This document shows, piece after piece, positions 50,363-59,715 of a DNA stretch of 64,000 bases. Below the pieces are notes generated by a model that saw only the letters and a program-made list of their open reading frames with translations, was not told the origin of the DNA and made no database searches. This DNA comes from Elusimicrobiota bacterium. GTDB taxonomy: Bacteria > Elusimicrobiota > Elusimicrobia > UBA1565 > UBA9628. The translations under genes and the position numbers were made by a program. Each line of letters starts with the position of its first letter. The stretch's first letter is position 1. Location of the stretch: positions 140,488 through 204,487 of the forward strand of contig PLZD01000031.1 of assembly GCA_003151975.1 (NCBI GenBank). The letters are read 5' to 3'.

Positions 50363-51061
50363 ATGCCTCGTATTTATTCCTTCTTTGCGCTGTTCGCGAC
50401 GATGCTTCTGGCGAACGGCTGCTTCTTCCCGCACCCCGACGAATCCGCGAACCATGCCGATGTCAAAGGACCCGCCTCCGCGGGGGCCAAGGACCCCAGC
50501 GTGACCGACAAAGAAGCCGCCGCGATCGCGGCCGCGATGCAGCAAGTCGCGCACTCCAAGACGGATTACCGCTTGGCGCCGCAGGATCTCGTCGATGTCA
50601 CCGTTTATCAGGATCCGGACATGAGCCGCAAAGTCCGCGTCAACACCAACGGCACGATCTCCTTGCCTCTGATCGGTGCGGTCAAGATCGGCGGCAAAAC
50701 GCTTCTCGAGGCGCAATCCATCGTCGAAACCAGTCTCGCGCAATACGTGGTCCGGCCCCAAGTCTCTCTCTTTATCGAAGAGTATGGAAACAAGACCATC
50801 TTCGTGATGGGGGAGGTGGGCCACCCTGGTTCTTGCCCGATCCCAACTGAACAGCGCATGACGCTGCTCGAGGCGATCAGCACGGCCGGGGGCTTCACGC
50901 CGATCGCCGCTCAGGACCGCGTGCGCGTTCTGCGCAACGTCAATGGTGCCAGCGTCTCCTACACGATCAACACCAAGGAGATCACTCAGCAGGGCCAAAA
51001 AGAGAAGGACATGGTCCTCGAGCCCAACGACATCATCTACGTCCCGCAGAGCTTCTTCTAA
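50363..51061 (+). CDS. Wza-like polysaccharide export lipoprotein (Poly_export, SLBB)
   Basis: 232 residues, shorter than E. coli Wza and typical of the EpsD/OtnA-type group. Signal peptide with a lipobox-like LLANGC (Cys20), then a Poly_export domain (YRLAPQDLVDVTVYQDPDM ... VNTNGTISLPLIGAVKIGG) and one SLBB-type domain (KTIFVMGEVGHPG). It should form or join the outer-membrane channel for export. The frame is open upstream to 50033 but the TATAAT at 50350 fixes the start. Followed four bases later by the Wzc-like gene. Confidence 0.9.
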   Translation: MPRIYSFFALFATMLLANGCFFPHPDESANHADVKGPASAGAKDPSVTDKEAAAIAAAMQQVAHSKTDYRLAPQDLVDVTVYQDPDMSRKVRVNTNGTISLPLIGAVKIGGKTLLEAQSIVETSLAQYVVRPQVSLFIEEYGNKTIFVMGEVGHPGSCPIPTEQRMTLLEAISTAGGFTPIAAQDRVRVLRNVNGASVSYTINTKEITQQGQKEKDMVLEPNDIIYVPQSFF

Positions 51062-51064
51062 GCG

Positions 51065-52783
51065 ATGGCCGATACCGAACAAGGAATCGAGGCCGAAATC
51101 TCCCAGTACTTGGAGATTCTTCTTCGGCGACGGTGGGTCATCCTCGCCTGCGCCCTCGTTGTCTTCGCCGCAGCCGCTGCCTACGCTTTCCTGACGCGCC
51201 CCGTCTTCCGGGCGACCACCGTGCTCATGGTGGAGAAAGACACTCGCAACGTCGTCAATATCAATAGCCTCGCCGAAGGAGAGGACGAACAGTATTTCAA
51301 CACGCAGTTCCAACTGCTCGTGAGCGCTTCCGCGCTTAAACGCGTCTATGACGACCTGAAATTGGGCGGGACGAGGGACTTCGCTGGGGGGGTGGACCCG
51401 ATGCGGAGCGCGATCAAGGTTGAATCCGTGTCCGGCACGCGGCTTTGCAATGTCAACGTCGACAGCACCGACCCCCAACTTGCGATGAAGCTCTCCGCCA
51501 CCTTGGCCCAGAATTTCGTCGATGATAATTTGGCCAACAAGCTCTCCATGTCGAAGGACGTCCTGGACGCCTTGCAATCGAGTATGAATGGGCAGGACCC
51601 CGAAGCGGTTGCCATGTCCCTGCCGTCCGTGGTCAACAACGCTCTGATTCAGTCGATCAAAGGGCAGATCATCACCGCCGAAGCGCAGCTCGCGGAACAG
51701 CGGATGCATTACACGGACAGCCACCCGGTCATTATCTCTTTGAAATCAAGGCTGGCCTCGATGCACAAGGTCCTCAACAAAGAGGTCGGCAACATCGTCC
51801 AAAGCCTAAAGACCGAGCTCTCCGGCCAGCTCCGCGCCAACAATGTCCGCATCATTGACATGCCGCAGTTACCTAAGAGTCCGATAAAACCCCGGAAGGC
51901 TCTGGCCTTGGGCTTCGGCCTCGTGGGCGGGCTTGCCTTTGGCGTATTTGCCGCGCTGATCCTCGAAATGCTCGATCAGACGGTGAGGACCCACGTCGAC
52001 GTTGAGAAGCGGCTTGGCTTGCCGTTCCTCGCGCTCATCCCCTTTTCACGCCACAAGAAGGGAGAGCGCATCTACGCGCCCCTGCTGTCCGATGAGGTCT
52101 CGCTGGCCAGCGAGTCTTTTCGGAATCTTCGCACGATGATCGGCTTCAATGCGCCCGCCCACGGGGAGCCGTTCCTGCTGGTGACCAGCACGGTCCAGGA
52201 AGAGGGGAAGAGCTTCGTGGCGACCAATCTGGCCGTCGTCCTCACGCAGCTAGGACAGAAGGTGCTGATCGTGGATGGGGATCTGCGGCGACCGCGGCTC
52301 CATCGCAATCTGCACCTGTCGGACGAGAAGGGGTTGAGCGACTTCCTATCCGGCGGCGCGACGCATCCCCCGAGCATCGTGCAGAAATCCGAGATACCCC
52401 ACCTCGATGTAGTGGCGTGCGGTCCTCGACCGTCGAATCCCGCCGAGCTGTTAAATACGCCCCGCCTTGGGGAATTTCTCGAATGGGCACGCGGCCACTA
52501 CACCAGGGTGATCATCGACTGCCCGCCGGTCTTCCCAATCAGCGACATACTGCTTTGGGGCCATCACGTGAAGCCGGTGATCTTCGTAGCGCGCTTCGGG
52601 CGCACGCGCGTACCGCTCATCCGCACAGCGCTGGCGCGCCTGAAAGTCAATGGATCTAGAGTCGTGGGCGGCGTGATCAACGGCGGCAGGCTTGGGACGA
52701 TGACGTACGCCGACGGCCGCTACTACGAGCAATACTACCGCGACTACGACGATTCGGAGAAACCGAAGAAACGTCACGCATGA
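51065..52783 (+). CDS. Wzc/GumC-type polysaccharide copolymerase with tyrosine kinase domain
   Basis: 572 residues. N-terminal span (about 24-42) with a Wzz-type periplasmic domain (LRRRWVILACAL, PVFRATTVLMVEKD), a coiled-coil region (about 150-270), the PxxP-type SPIKPRKALALG before the second span (about 280-300), then a BY-kinase domain: Walker A TSTVQEEGKSF (374-384), Walker A' VLIVDGDLRRP (400-410) and Walker B VIIDCPPVFP. The C-terminal tail YADGRYYEQYYRDY is the Tyr cluster that such kinases autophosphorylate. The Walker A glutamate before Glu-Gly-Lys replaces the usual Gly. Controls polymer length and export with Wza. Confidence 0.93.
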   Translation: MADTEQGIEAEISQYLEILLRRRWVILACALVVFAAAAAYAFLTRPVFRATTVLMVEKDTRNVVNINSLAEGEDEQYFNTQFQLLVSASALKRVYDDLKLGGTRDFAGGVDPMRSAIKVESVSGTRLCNVNVDSTDPQLAMKLSATLAQNFVDDNLANKLSMSKDVLDALQSSMNGQDPEAVAMSLPSVVNNALIQSIKGQIITAEAQLAEQRMHYTDSHPVIISLKSRLASMHKVLNKEVGNIVQSLKTELSGQLRANNVRIIDMPQLPKSPIKPRKALALGFGLVGGLAFGVFAALILEMLDQTVRTHVDVEKRLGLPFLALIPFSRHKKGERIYAPLLSDEVSLASESFRNLRTMIGFNAPAHGEPFLLVTSTVQEEGKSFVATNLAVVLTQLGQKVLIVDGDLRRPRLHRNLHLSDEKGLSDFLSGGATHPPSIVQKSEIPHLDVVACGPRPSNPAELLNTPRLGEFLEWARGHYTRVIIDCPPVFPISDILLWGHHVKPVIFVARFGRTRVPLIRTALARLKVNGSRVVGGVINGGRLGTMTYADGRYYEQYYRDYDDSEKPKKRHA

Positions 52784-54591
52784 AACCCCGTGTCTCCTCC
52801 CGCTTCCTGGAGGGGCTGTTGTACGCGCTCACCGCTTTCGGCATCCTCGCCTTCGGCAGCGTGGAATACTGGTCGCGCTCCTTGCTCGAGATTCTGGCCT
52901 TCCTCCTAGCGCTTTCTTGCTTTCTGCGCGGTCGTCAGGCGGTCTCGCCGATGGCGTCTGCGTTTTGGCTTTTCCCGACGTTCTTCGCCGCCCTGGGGGC
53001 GCTCCAGCTTCAGACTCTCGCAGCGCCTGACGGCCCTCGGCCTTGGCTGCCGTTCACGAGCGCGCCCCATGCCACGGAGACCGAGGTCGTGCTGTGGGCC
53101 GCTTATGCGGCTATCCTGTGGAGCGTTCCACGGATCATGACGACGCATGAGGCGGCCCGCCGCTACACCCGCTTTCTCTTCGGGCTAGGTCTCTTCCTCG
53201 CATTGTGGGGGATACTGCAAAAGGCGACCGCCGGGCATAAGCTCTACTGGATCCGTGAAACCGCCGGCGCCGGCGACTTCGGACCCTACTACGATCGCGA
53301 CCACGCGGCGAACTTCCTGCTGATGACCATGTCCCTCGGCATCGGCATTTTATTCTCGCGGATCCGGCGAGAGCCAGGAGCGAACGGGCCGCTCATAGAA
53401 AACATTAGGTCGCAAGGTCTGATCGCGGGCGGGGTCCTGTTCCTCCTACTGGGCATCCTCGCCACTGGCTCTCGGGGCGCAGTGCTCGCCATGCCGTTGA
53501 CTGGCGCCGCGCTCACCATCTTCGGCGCCGATTTCGCTCAAGGCGCCCGTCGGCGCCGTCTTCGCATCGCGACAGCGATGGCGGGCGCCGCGGCCGCCGT
53601 CTTCCTCGCCTACCGATTCGTGATAGCCCCCGCCGAGGCGGGTACTCTCGTGGATATATCCGTAATGGGACGATTGTCCATCTACGCCGATGCGTGCCGC
53701 TGGCTGCGAGACACGCCCCTGTTCGGCACGGGCTTGGGCAGCTTTGAAACGGTCTACCCCTCCTACCAGGATGGGTCTCTGCGGGAGATCATTTTCCACG
53801 CGCATAGCGACTGGCTAGAGACAGCTCTGGAATCGGGGATCCTCGGCGTTCTGACAACATTGACCGCCGCGTCGCTGGCCGCCTTCGCCGCCGTTCGGGC
53901 ATGGCACGCGGCACGCTCGACGGAGATGCGCGCCCTGATCGGCGGGGGCTTGGCCGCGGCAACCGCCTTCTCGTTGCATTCACTCTTCGAATTCAACTTT
54001 CAGATCCCCGCCAACGCGGTTGTGGTCCTTGGGATCGTCGGCTTTCTTCTTTCCGCGCCCGCCTGGGCGGATAAATCCGGCGGCCGCCCCCGCTCTCAGC
54101 CTCCGCCCGTGTCGTCGTCTCTGGCGGCGACGGCGTGCTTCGTCATCCTGACTCTGGCCGCGCTGCGTCCCGCCGTCGCGACTTGGCTGGCCAAAGCCCC
54201 GGGCGATCTCGACGAGAGGACGGCCGCCGTGACGCGAGGACTCTCCTACGACTGGGATCCATACTACTTGAAGGGTCTGGCATCCATCTCGTATGAGAGG
54301 GCCGGCCGAGGCACTGGGAGCGACATCAATGCGCTTCGCGCCGCTCTCGCCTATTCCCTGGCCACGATCGAACTGCGCCCCTTCGATGCCGACGCACTTT
54401 ACTTCGCGGGGGCAAGCCTCTGGCGCCTGGAACGCCCGGCCGACGCGCGGGTGCTGCTTGACGAGGCCCAGACGGTTCGCTTCACGCCTATCGACCGAAT
54501 TAGAACCGATGAGGACTACGAGCATGCGCAGGACAAGCTCCGGACCCTTCGCTCCTTGGGCCTCTTCCCTCCGAAAGCGGCCAGCCCATGA
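52780..54591 (+). CDS. O-antigen-ligase/polymerase-like membrane protein (Wzy_C)
   Basis: 603 residues. About eleven to twelve spans. The central GPYYDRDHAANFLLM (about 165-180) and LGILATGSRGAVLAMPL match the O-antigen ligase/Wzy_C pattern, including the essential loop Arg and His. The C-terminal part (about 470-600) is soluble, with helical pairs (TIELRPFDADALYFAGASL, LDEAQTVRF) that may be TPR-like. It joins polymer to an acceptor or polymerises repeat units. It overlaps the Wzc-like gene by four bases and the lipoprotein gene by four. Confidence 0.85.
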   Translation: MKPRVSSRFLEGLLYALTAFGILAFGSVEYWSRSLLEILAFLLALSCFLRGRQAVSPMASAFWLFPTFFAALGALQLQTLAAPDGPRPWLPFTSAPHATETEVVLWAAYAAILWSVPRIMTTHEAARRYTRFLFGLGLFLALWGILQKATAGHKLYWIRETAGAGDFGPYYDRDHAANFLLMTMSLGIGILFSRIRREPGANGPLIENIRSQGLIAGGVLFLLLGILATGSRGAVLAMPLTGAALTIFGADFAQGARRRRLRIATAMAGAAAAVFLAYRFVIAPAEAGTLVDISVMGRLSIYADACRWLRDTPLFGTGLGSFETVYPSYQDGSLREIIFHAHSDWLETALESGILGVLTTLTAASLAAFAAVRAWHAARSTEMRALIGGGLAAATAFSLHSLFEFNFQIPANAVVVLGIVGFLLSAPAWADKSGGRPRSQPPPVSSSLAATACFVILTLAALRPAVATWLAKAPGDLDERTAAVTRGLSYDWDPYYLKGLASISYERAGRGTGSDINALRAALAYSLATIELRPFDADALYFAGASLWRLERPADARVLLDEAQTVRFTPIDRIRTDEDYEHAQDKLRTLRSLGLFPPKAASP

Positions 54592-55247
54592 GGGGTCTCC
54601 TGGTGGCTGTGGTCTTGGCGGCCGCGGCGTGCTCTCAGCGCCCCCGCAATGTCTTCACCGTGGGACTGCTCGGCCCCGTATCGCTTCGCATGACCGCCGA
54701 GGCCGGCCGTTTGGGGCTTACCATCGCTGACCATGCTCCGCAGGGCACCGCGGTGGTGCTCGCGGCCACCCCTTTAAAAAACGGCTCGGGAGAGGTCATG
54801 TCTGATTGCGCAACACTGCGCTTCCTGACGGCCCGCGCGATTGCGGAGGGCTCCGAGGGAGTCTTCCTGCGGCTGCCTCCCACCTCGGCCGATAACGACC
54901 TGCTTGATTATACCGAGGAATGGCAGGCGGCGACTCGCGTCGTTCGAGAGCTCACATCCATGCGTCCGATCCTGGAAGGCGGCGACCTCGCCGCGGTGCC
55001 CTTCGCCGTTCCCGAAGGCATCGAGCACCGCGCCTGGACCTTCCACGGACGCCGGTACCTCCTGCTCGTAAATGCTTCCGACGCTCCTTTGCCGTTAGAC
55101 GAGATGGATCTCACGCCATATCGGGCTCTCTTCGCGGTGCGTTCCGACGCGCGACAACTCCTCGGCACCTGCGGGAGCGCTCGTTGCCTTGCGCCTGCCG
55201 GGGTACTTTGGCTTGAGGGGCGCCTTTTGCCCGAAATCCTGCCCTGA
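54588..55247 (+). CDS. Lipoprotein of unknown function in the export operon
   Basis: 219 residues. Lipobox AAAC with Cys15 after a 14-residue signal peptide, so a lipoprotein. Mixed beta-rich body (VFTVGLLGPVSLRMTAEA, TAVVLAATPLKNG, RRYLLLVNASDAPLP) that resembles a C-terminal carbohydrate-active-enzyme beta-domain, but no family is recognised. Translationally coupled to the ligase-like gene (ATGA). A role in glycan retention or processing is possible. The last gene before the convergent GNAT gene. Confidence 0.65.
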   Translation: MRGLLVAVVLAAAACSQRPRNVFTVGLLGPVSLRMTAEAGRLGLTIADHAPQGTAVVLAATPLKNGSGEVMSDCATLRFLTARAIAEGSEGVFLRLPPTSADNDLLDYTEEWQAATRVVRELTSMRPILEGGDLAAVPFAVPEGIEHRAWTFHGRRYLLLVNASDAPLPLDEMDLTPYRALFAVRSDARQLLGTCGSARCLAPAGVLWLEGRLLPEILP

Positions 55248-55255
55248 TCTGCCTG

Positions 55256-56389
55256 TCAGACTGGGGGGGAAGGCGCCGCGGGTGTTTTTCTGAGTGCCGC
55301 CTTCACGCGCCTCAAGCCAGCGCTCAGATTATCCTTCGCACGGCAGAAGGAACCACGCGGCGTCGGGGCGTAGGCCTTCAGCCAATACTGACAGCGAACG
55401 GTGTCGGTCCAAAGGAACTTATAGCGTTCATCACCCTTGAGCATATCGTATTCCGAAAGCCCGTTTGCGAACGCCTCTCGCAGCTCCAGATAAAGGGCTA
55501 TCGCTCCCACACTGAAGTTCTTGTACGCCATGTTGAGACCCTGCTGATACTGGAAAAGCTTATTTCCGTACCGGAAGGAATAGTGGGCGTCGACGGGGAT
55601 GCCACCGTCATATAAGAGGCGCAATTCGACCTGCCCCGATTTCAGGCAGAGGGCGCCCAACTTGTGATGGAATCGCTGCACGTCAAGAGACGCGAAATTC
55701 GTCCGCAGACCCACATGGTCCTTTCTGAGCTTGTGTAGAAAAAAAAGATCATCAAGTCCCTTCTTGAAACTCTCCAAGTCCCCCACGAGGACGTAACGCA
55801 CCGTCTCTTTCTGGAACAGCTTCCTCAACTTCTTCTCTATCTTGAACTCACGAAGGGGAGGCCGCGCTTTCAGGTGCTCCTCGACCGTGCCCTTGATGGC
55901 GAGATAAGGACAAGCCAACGAATCTCCCTGTTGATAAGGGAGGTCCTCACGATTCAAATTGGCAAGAAGGATGGAATTCGCGAGCAGGTTATCGAGAGCT
56001 ATGACGTCCCAGACAGCGGCACGCCCTATGATGAAACTGATGACGTCCCGCACGACGGGCCTCTCCAGGCCCTTTTCCACGATGACGTCCATATAATCGG
56101 GGTTGAGTTCATCCGAGCAGAAGCGCAGCCGCCGCTCGCCAAGAAGGGAGGCCGGTTCGACATAAAATGGGGCGATGCCGACGAGACGGCCCGCTTTTCG
56201 GACCGTGAGAACAAGCAGCACGCGCTCCTGTCGGAAGATCTCCCACCATGTGTGAATCCACTCCCAGCGCAAGAAAAAGTTGTCCGATGCGCTGCGGGAC
56301 AGAAGATCGTTCCAGTCGTCCCTCAACGCATGGAACTCGTCTTCCGTCGCGATTTGAACGGACAATCCGCCCTCAGGGAGACTAGTCAC
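55256..56389 (-). CDS. GNAT-like acyltransferase (FemAB/BcsL-CelD type)
   Basis: 377 residues. The segments DFHALRDDWNDLLSRS-like N-terminus (EFHALRDDWNDLLSRSASDN) and FFLRWEWIHTWWEIF, then VGIAPFYVEP, and a C-terminal GNAT fold with DLFFLHKLRKDHVG, LLYDGGIPVDAHYSFRYGNK and SVGAIALYLELREAFANG match the CelD/BcsL acetyltransferase_6 family in polysaccharide loci. Its likely job is to acylate a sugar of the exported glycan. It overlaps the upstream GT4 gene by four bases (ATGA). Confidence 0.82.
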   Translation of the reverse strand: MTSLPEGGLSVQIATEDEFHALRDDWNDLLSRSASDNFFLRWEWIHTWWEIFRQERVLLVLTVRKAGRLVGIAPFYVEPASLLGERRLRFCSDELNPDYMDVIVEKGLERPVVRDVISFIIGRAAVWDVIALDNLLANSILLANLNREDLPYQQGDSLACPYLAIKGTVEEHLKARPPLREFKIEKKLRKLFQKETVRYVLVGDLESFKKGLDDLFFLHKLRKDHVGLRTNFASLDVQRFHHKLGALCLKSGQVELRLLYDGGIPVDAHYSFRYGNKLFQYQQGLNMAYKNFSVGAIALYLELREAFANGLSEYDMLKGDERYKFLWTDTVRCQYWLKAYAPTPRGSFCRAKDNLSAGLRRVKAALRKTPAAPSPPV

Positions 56390-57522
56390 GCGATCCCATG
56401 GCGCTCTTTCACCCGAAGAAGATCGAGATAGATTCCGCCCAGTTTCCGCCCCGCCGTCTTTATGTCGAATCTGCTAATCACGCTCTGCCGCGATCGCTCC
56501 CCGATCGATCTGCCCAGGTCGGGGAGCGCTAGAAGCTCCGCTATCTCCGCGGCGAAAGCCTCCGGCACAAGCGGATCGACCAGGCGCCCGATTTCCGGCG
56601 AAGAGACGATCTCGGGGATGCCCCCCACTTTGCTCACGACGACGGGAAGACCGGCGCCCATGGCCTCAATCACGACGAGCCCGAAGGGCTCGGCCCGCGT
56701 CGGCAAAACAAATATATCGAGGCTGGCCAGAAAATCCGGGATATCAGAACGCGACCCGAGGAACCGGACTCGGCTCCGCAGATCTGATTCCTCCGCCGCC
56801 TTATGCACATGGCGCGAGTATTCTTCGTGACCGGGCATGGTCGGGCCTGCGATCAGAAAGACCAGGTCGTCCCTTTGACGCAGGAGCTGGCGCGCGGCTC
56901 CGATCAGAATATCCACTCCCTTGCGGTGAATGATCTGGCCTACCATGCCGATCGCGATCTCTTTCGTGGCCAGGCCCAACTGGTCGCGGATCGATTTCCC
57001 GGCGCCCAACCGTGCGGTGTCGATCGCGTTGTAAAGGATTTCCGTCCTTCCCGCCAGCCGTTCCACGTTCCCGCAGTTCGCCATTTCCGAACGGGAACAG
57101 AAAAGAACCTTGCGCGCCGCGAACCGGTCGAGATTCTGAAACCCGACTGTTTCCGGATTGTGGACATGGAGCACTACAGGAATGCGCAGCAGACCGGCAG
57201 CCAGGACTAGGTCCGTATTCCAGAAAAATCCATTCACATGAAGAAGATCGATCTTCCATCGCTTCAATCGGGTGATCTGCCGCATGATGGAAGCTAGCCC
57301 GTCAAACGGGTGCCGATAGCCGACGCTCCCCGCTTCTCCGGGAACAATTTCCACGCCCAGCGCGCGCAATGCCTGCGGGAGCGGGCCATCCCCGGCAGCG
57401 CAGTAAACCGGCTGGAATACTTGCCTATCCAGGCTCTCTATAAAAGAGGCCATGGCACGGGGTGACCCGGTATCAAAGTTAAGGGAGGGATAGTAATACA
57501 GTATTCGAAACTTGCCGGTCAT
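56386..57522 (-). CDS. GT4-family glycosyltransferase
   Basis: 378 residues. N-terminus ILYYYPSLNFDTGSPRAMAS, HVNGFFWNTDLVLAAGLLRIP, VVLHVHNPE, and donor-site LPTRAEPFGLVVIEAMGAG (E-x7-E) with GLPVVVSKVGGIPEIV show a GT-B GT4 enzyme. It is the first gene of a two-gene minus unit with the GNAT acyltransferase. The 174-base gap to the divergent gene at 57697 contains a TAGGCT sequence far upstream and a small CTGTC/GACAG hairpin, but no convincing promoter. Confidence 0.88.
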   Translation of the reverse strand: MTGKFRILYYYPSLNFDTGSPRAMASFIESLDRQVFQPVYCAAGDGPLPQALRALGVEIVPGEAGSVGYRHPFDGLASIMRQITRLKRWKIDLLHVNGFFWNTDLVLAAGLLRIPVVLHVHNPETVGFQNLDRFAARKVLFCSRSEMANCGNVERLAGRTEILYNAIDTARLGAGKSIRDQLGLATKEIAIGMVGQIIHRKGVDILIGAARQLLRQRDDLVFLIAGPTMPGHEEYSRHVHKAAEESDLRSRVRFLGSRSDIPDFLASLDIFVLPTRAEPFGLVVIEAMGAGLPVVVSKVGGIPEIVSSPEIGRLVDPLVPEAFAAEIAELLALPDLGRSIGERSRQSVISRFDIKTAGRKLGGIYLDLLRVKERHGIA

Positions 57523-57679
57523 GCGAACTTGTCAGGGGGCTGAGGCTGGCAGCCTATCACGAGGGACCTTTCGTTTTCATACTGTCTTCGACAGAAATCA
57601 TATCAAAAGTCGGTGCGGCGAGCCCTAGGCGATCCCCATACGAGCGCAGCAGCAAGAGGGTCTCCCATTCTCGCTTTGC

Positions 57680-57690
57680 TATACTATCTT
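57680..57690 (+). promoter_or_regulatory. Overlapping -10 candidates (TATACT, TATCTT) of the methyltransferase-kinase fusion
   Basis: TATACT (57680-57685) and TATCTT (57685-57690) lie 11 and six bases before the ATG at 57697. Either would give a leaderless or nearly leaderless mRNA. Confidence 0.4.
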
Positions 57691-57696
57691 GCGCGC

Positions 57697-59616
57697 ATGC
57701 TCTCGCTGCCTTCGGTCCAGCCGTTTCCCTTCGCGCTCGTTTGCCCGTCCTGCGGCGCACCGTTGGCGGCGGACAAGGCGTGCCCCTGCCCCTCGGCGAC
57801 GCGTCTCGAGATGTGGAACGGGATTCCCCGGCTGCTCTTTGGCCAGCGCTACGGCGGCGAGTGCTCCGCAGAAATGATGGCCGAGATCCTGCGCCGCATG
57901 GATTCGGCACCGTGGAGACAAGTCCTCGACGCAGTGGTGCCAAACGATCCCGTTCACGCGATCCTGACCAGCCTCATCGGTCCGGATTTCGTGTACGCGA
58001 TGCCCTGGGACGATATCAAGACGGTACTCGATGTCGGCTCCGGAATGGGTCTCATGACAGCCCTGCTCGCGGAGCGCGCGAAGACCGTCATCTCCCTCGA
58101 GGGGGTCCCGGAACGCGCCCTATTCCAGCGCAAGAGGGCAGTCCAGGACGGCTTCACCAATTGGCATCCGATCATCGCCGCCCCCACCGCGCTTCCGTTC
58201 GCGCCGGAAACGTTCGACCTCATCACGCTCAACGGCGTATTCGCGCATCTCGGGATTTGGGGGGAGGGAGATCCAGAGCAGGTCCAGCGGAGATTCCTGG
58301 AAAGCGCCCTGCGCCTGCTCAAGCCCAACGGCTATCTCTACGCGGGCATCGAGACGCGCTTCAATTTGGGCCGCCTCCTTAGGCGCGCCCCTGGACCTTG
58401 CGGGGGCGCGCGTCCCGCGGATGGGCGCAGGATTTGCACCTATACGCCGAATCAGTACAGACGCATGTTCTCCAAGGCCGGCTTCGGTGATGTGGAGGTC
58501 TACGGCCTCTTCGAGGGATACAACCGGCAACAGGCCATATACCCGCTGAAGGATGCCGGTGCGAGGCGCGCGATCCGGGACCTTGTGAACCCGCCCGCTT
58601 CGTGGAAGGGATGGGCGATCCGCAAGGTCGAGACCGCCGGCCTTCTGGGCGCGGCGATCGAAAAAGAAGTCGTGATGTTCGCTCGAAAGACAGGCAAAGC
58701 CGGAGCGCTGGCGTGGGCGGGCCTGCCGCGCGAGGGCACGCTGACGCAGTTTAGCTCGGGTGACAAGGTCTTCGTGCTTTGCTTCAAGGATGGTGGCCCT
58801 AAATCGGTCTTCAAAGGCCCCAAAACGAACGTGGCCGTCGCGTGGCTGGCGAAGGAATACGAATTCCTTCAAGCCGCATCGCATCATCACGGCGCCGCAG
58901 CGGACTCGTGGCCTTTGCGCTGGCCGAAACCGCTGGGCACGCACGAAGTTCATGGCCGAAGGTTCTACCGATATGAATTCTTCAACGGGCGGCTGTTGAA
59001 CCTGGAACTCCTACCCATCTCGTTCGATCTCGGGCGTTTTAGAACGCTTTTCTCAAGGCTCGTTGAGAACTACATCGGCCTCTGCGACAGACTGACAGCC
59101 GTGCCGGCCGGTCCCACCGAGGGCTCTTGCACGCAGCTGCTCGACAGCCTTGCCGCAGTGCAGATTCCCGACGAGGCCTGTTCGAAGGCGGTCGCTCGGG
59201 CGTGCGTCCGAATGCGCTCCGGGAAATGGGAGACGCGACTGACGCACGGCGATCTGTCGCTGAGCAACACCTTGCTCCTCCGCGACCAGACCATGGTGCT
59301 GCTGGATTGGGAGAGCGCCGCCCATGAGGGGCTTGTCGCGATCGATTTGATTCGCCTGCTGTATGACGTCCTCTACGAATCGGGGCATCTAAAGCCGGGA
59401 GAGCGCCGGGCCGTCATGGAGTGCGCCAAGCGGACCGTCCGCGAAGCCCTCTCGCGCATCGGCGTCGCGCCCGATAAGTTCGATGATTTCGAGGCGCTTT
59501 TTGTCGCGCATCAGCTCCGCTTCTGGTGCTTGCGGGAACCTCTATCCGGGGCCTCGGCGAAGGCGCGGGAACTCATCCGCAAATATCACAGCCGGGAAGC
59601 CTCGCCGGCCGACTGA
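57697..59616 (+). CDS. Fusion: zinc-ribbon SAM methyltransferase plus APH-type kinase
   Basis: 639 residues from the ATG at 57697. N-terminal zinc ribbon (C16-P-S-C19, C29-P-C31), a methyltransferase domain with TVLDVGSGMGLMTALLAE (about 109-125) and FDLITLNGVFAHLGIWGEG, then a C-terminal domain (about 345-600) with T516-H-G-D519-LSLSNTLLL and LLD537-WE539-SA, the catalytic loop and metal site of APH/choline-kinase-type enzymes. The two activities could methylate and phosphorylate the same sugar or glycan. An upstream open stretch to 57613 is ignored because of the -10 boxes. No partner gene follows it. Confidence 0.85.
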   Translation: MLSLPSVQPFPFALVCPSCGAPLAADKACPCPSATRLEMWNGIPRLLFGQRYGGECSAEMMAEILRRMDSAPWRQVLDAVVPNDPVHAILTSLIGPDFVYAMPWDDIKTVLDVGSGMGLMTALLAERAKTVISLEGVPERALFQRKRAVQDGFTNWHPIIAAPTALPFAPETFDLITLNGVFAHLGIWGEGDPEQVQRRFLESALRLLKPNGYLYAGIETRFNLGRLLRRAPGPCGGARPADGRRICTYTPNQYRRMFSKAGFGDVEVYGLFEGYNRQQAIYPLKDAGARRAIRDLVNPPASWKGWAIRKVETAGLLGAAIEKEVVMFARKTGKAGALAWAGLPREGTLTQFSSGDKVFVLCFKDGGPKSVFKGPKTNVAVAWLAKEYEFLQAASHHHGAAADSWPLRWPKPLGTHEVHGRRFYRYEFFNGRLLNLELLPISFDLGRFRTLFSRLVENYIGLCDRLTAVPAGPTEGSCTQLLDSLAAVQIPDEACSKAVARACVRMRSGKWETRLTHGDLSLSNTLLLRDQTMVLLDWESAAHEGLVAIDLIRLLYDVLYESGHLKPGERRAVMECAKRTVREALSRIGVAPDKFDDFEALFVAHQLRFWCLREPLSGASAKARELIRKYHSREASPAD

Positions 59617-59715
59617 CCGGCGCTACGCCTTCGTGCCCTTCGGCGTTCCGGACGGCGTCGAGTCCATTCGTTCCAACCCAGCCAAATCAGGCTTCGAAGC
59701 GCAATAAAGGAGTGG

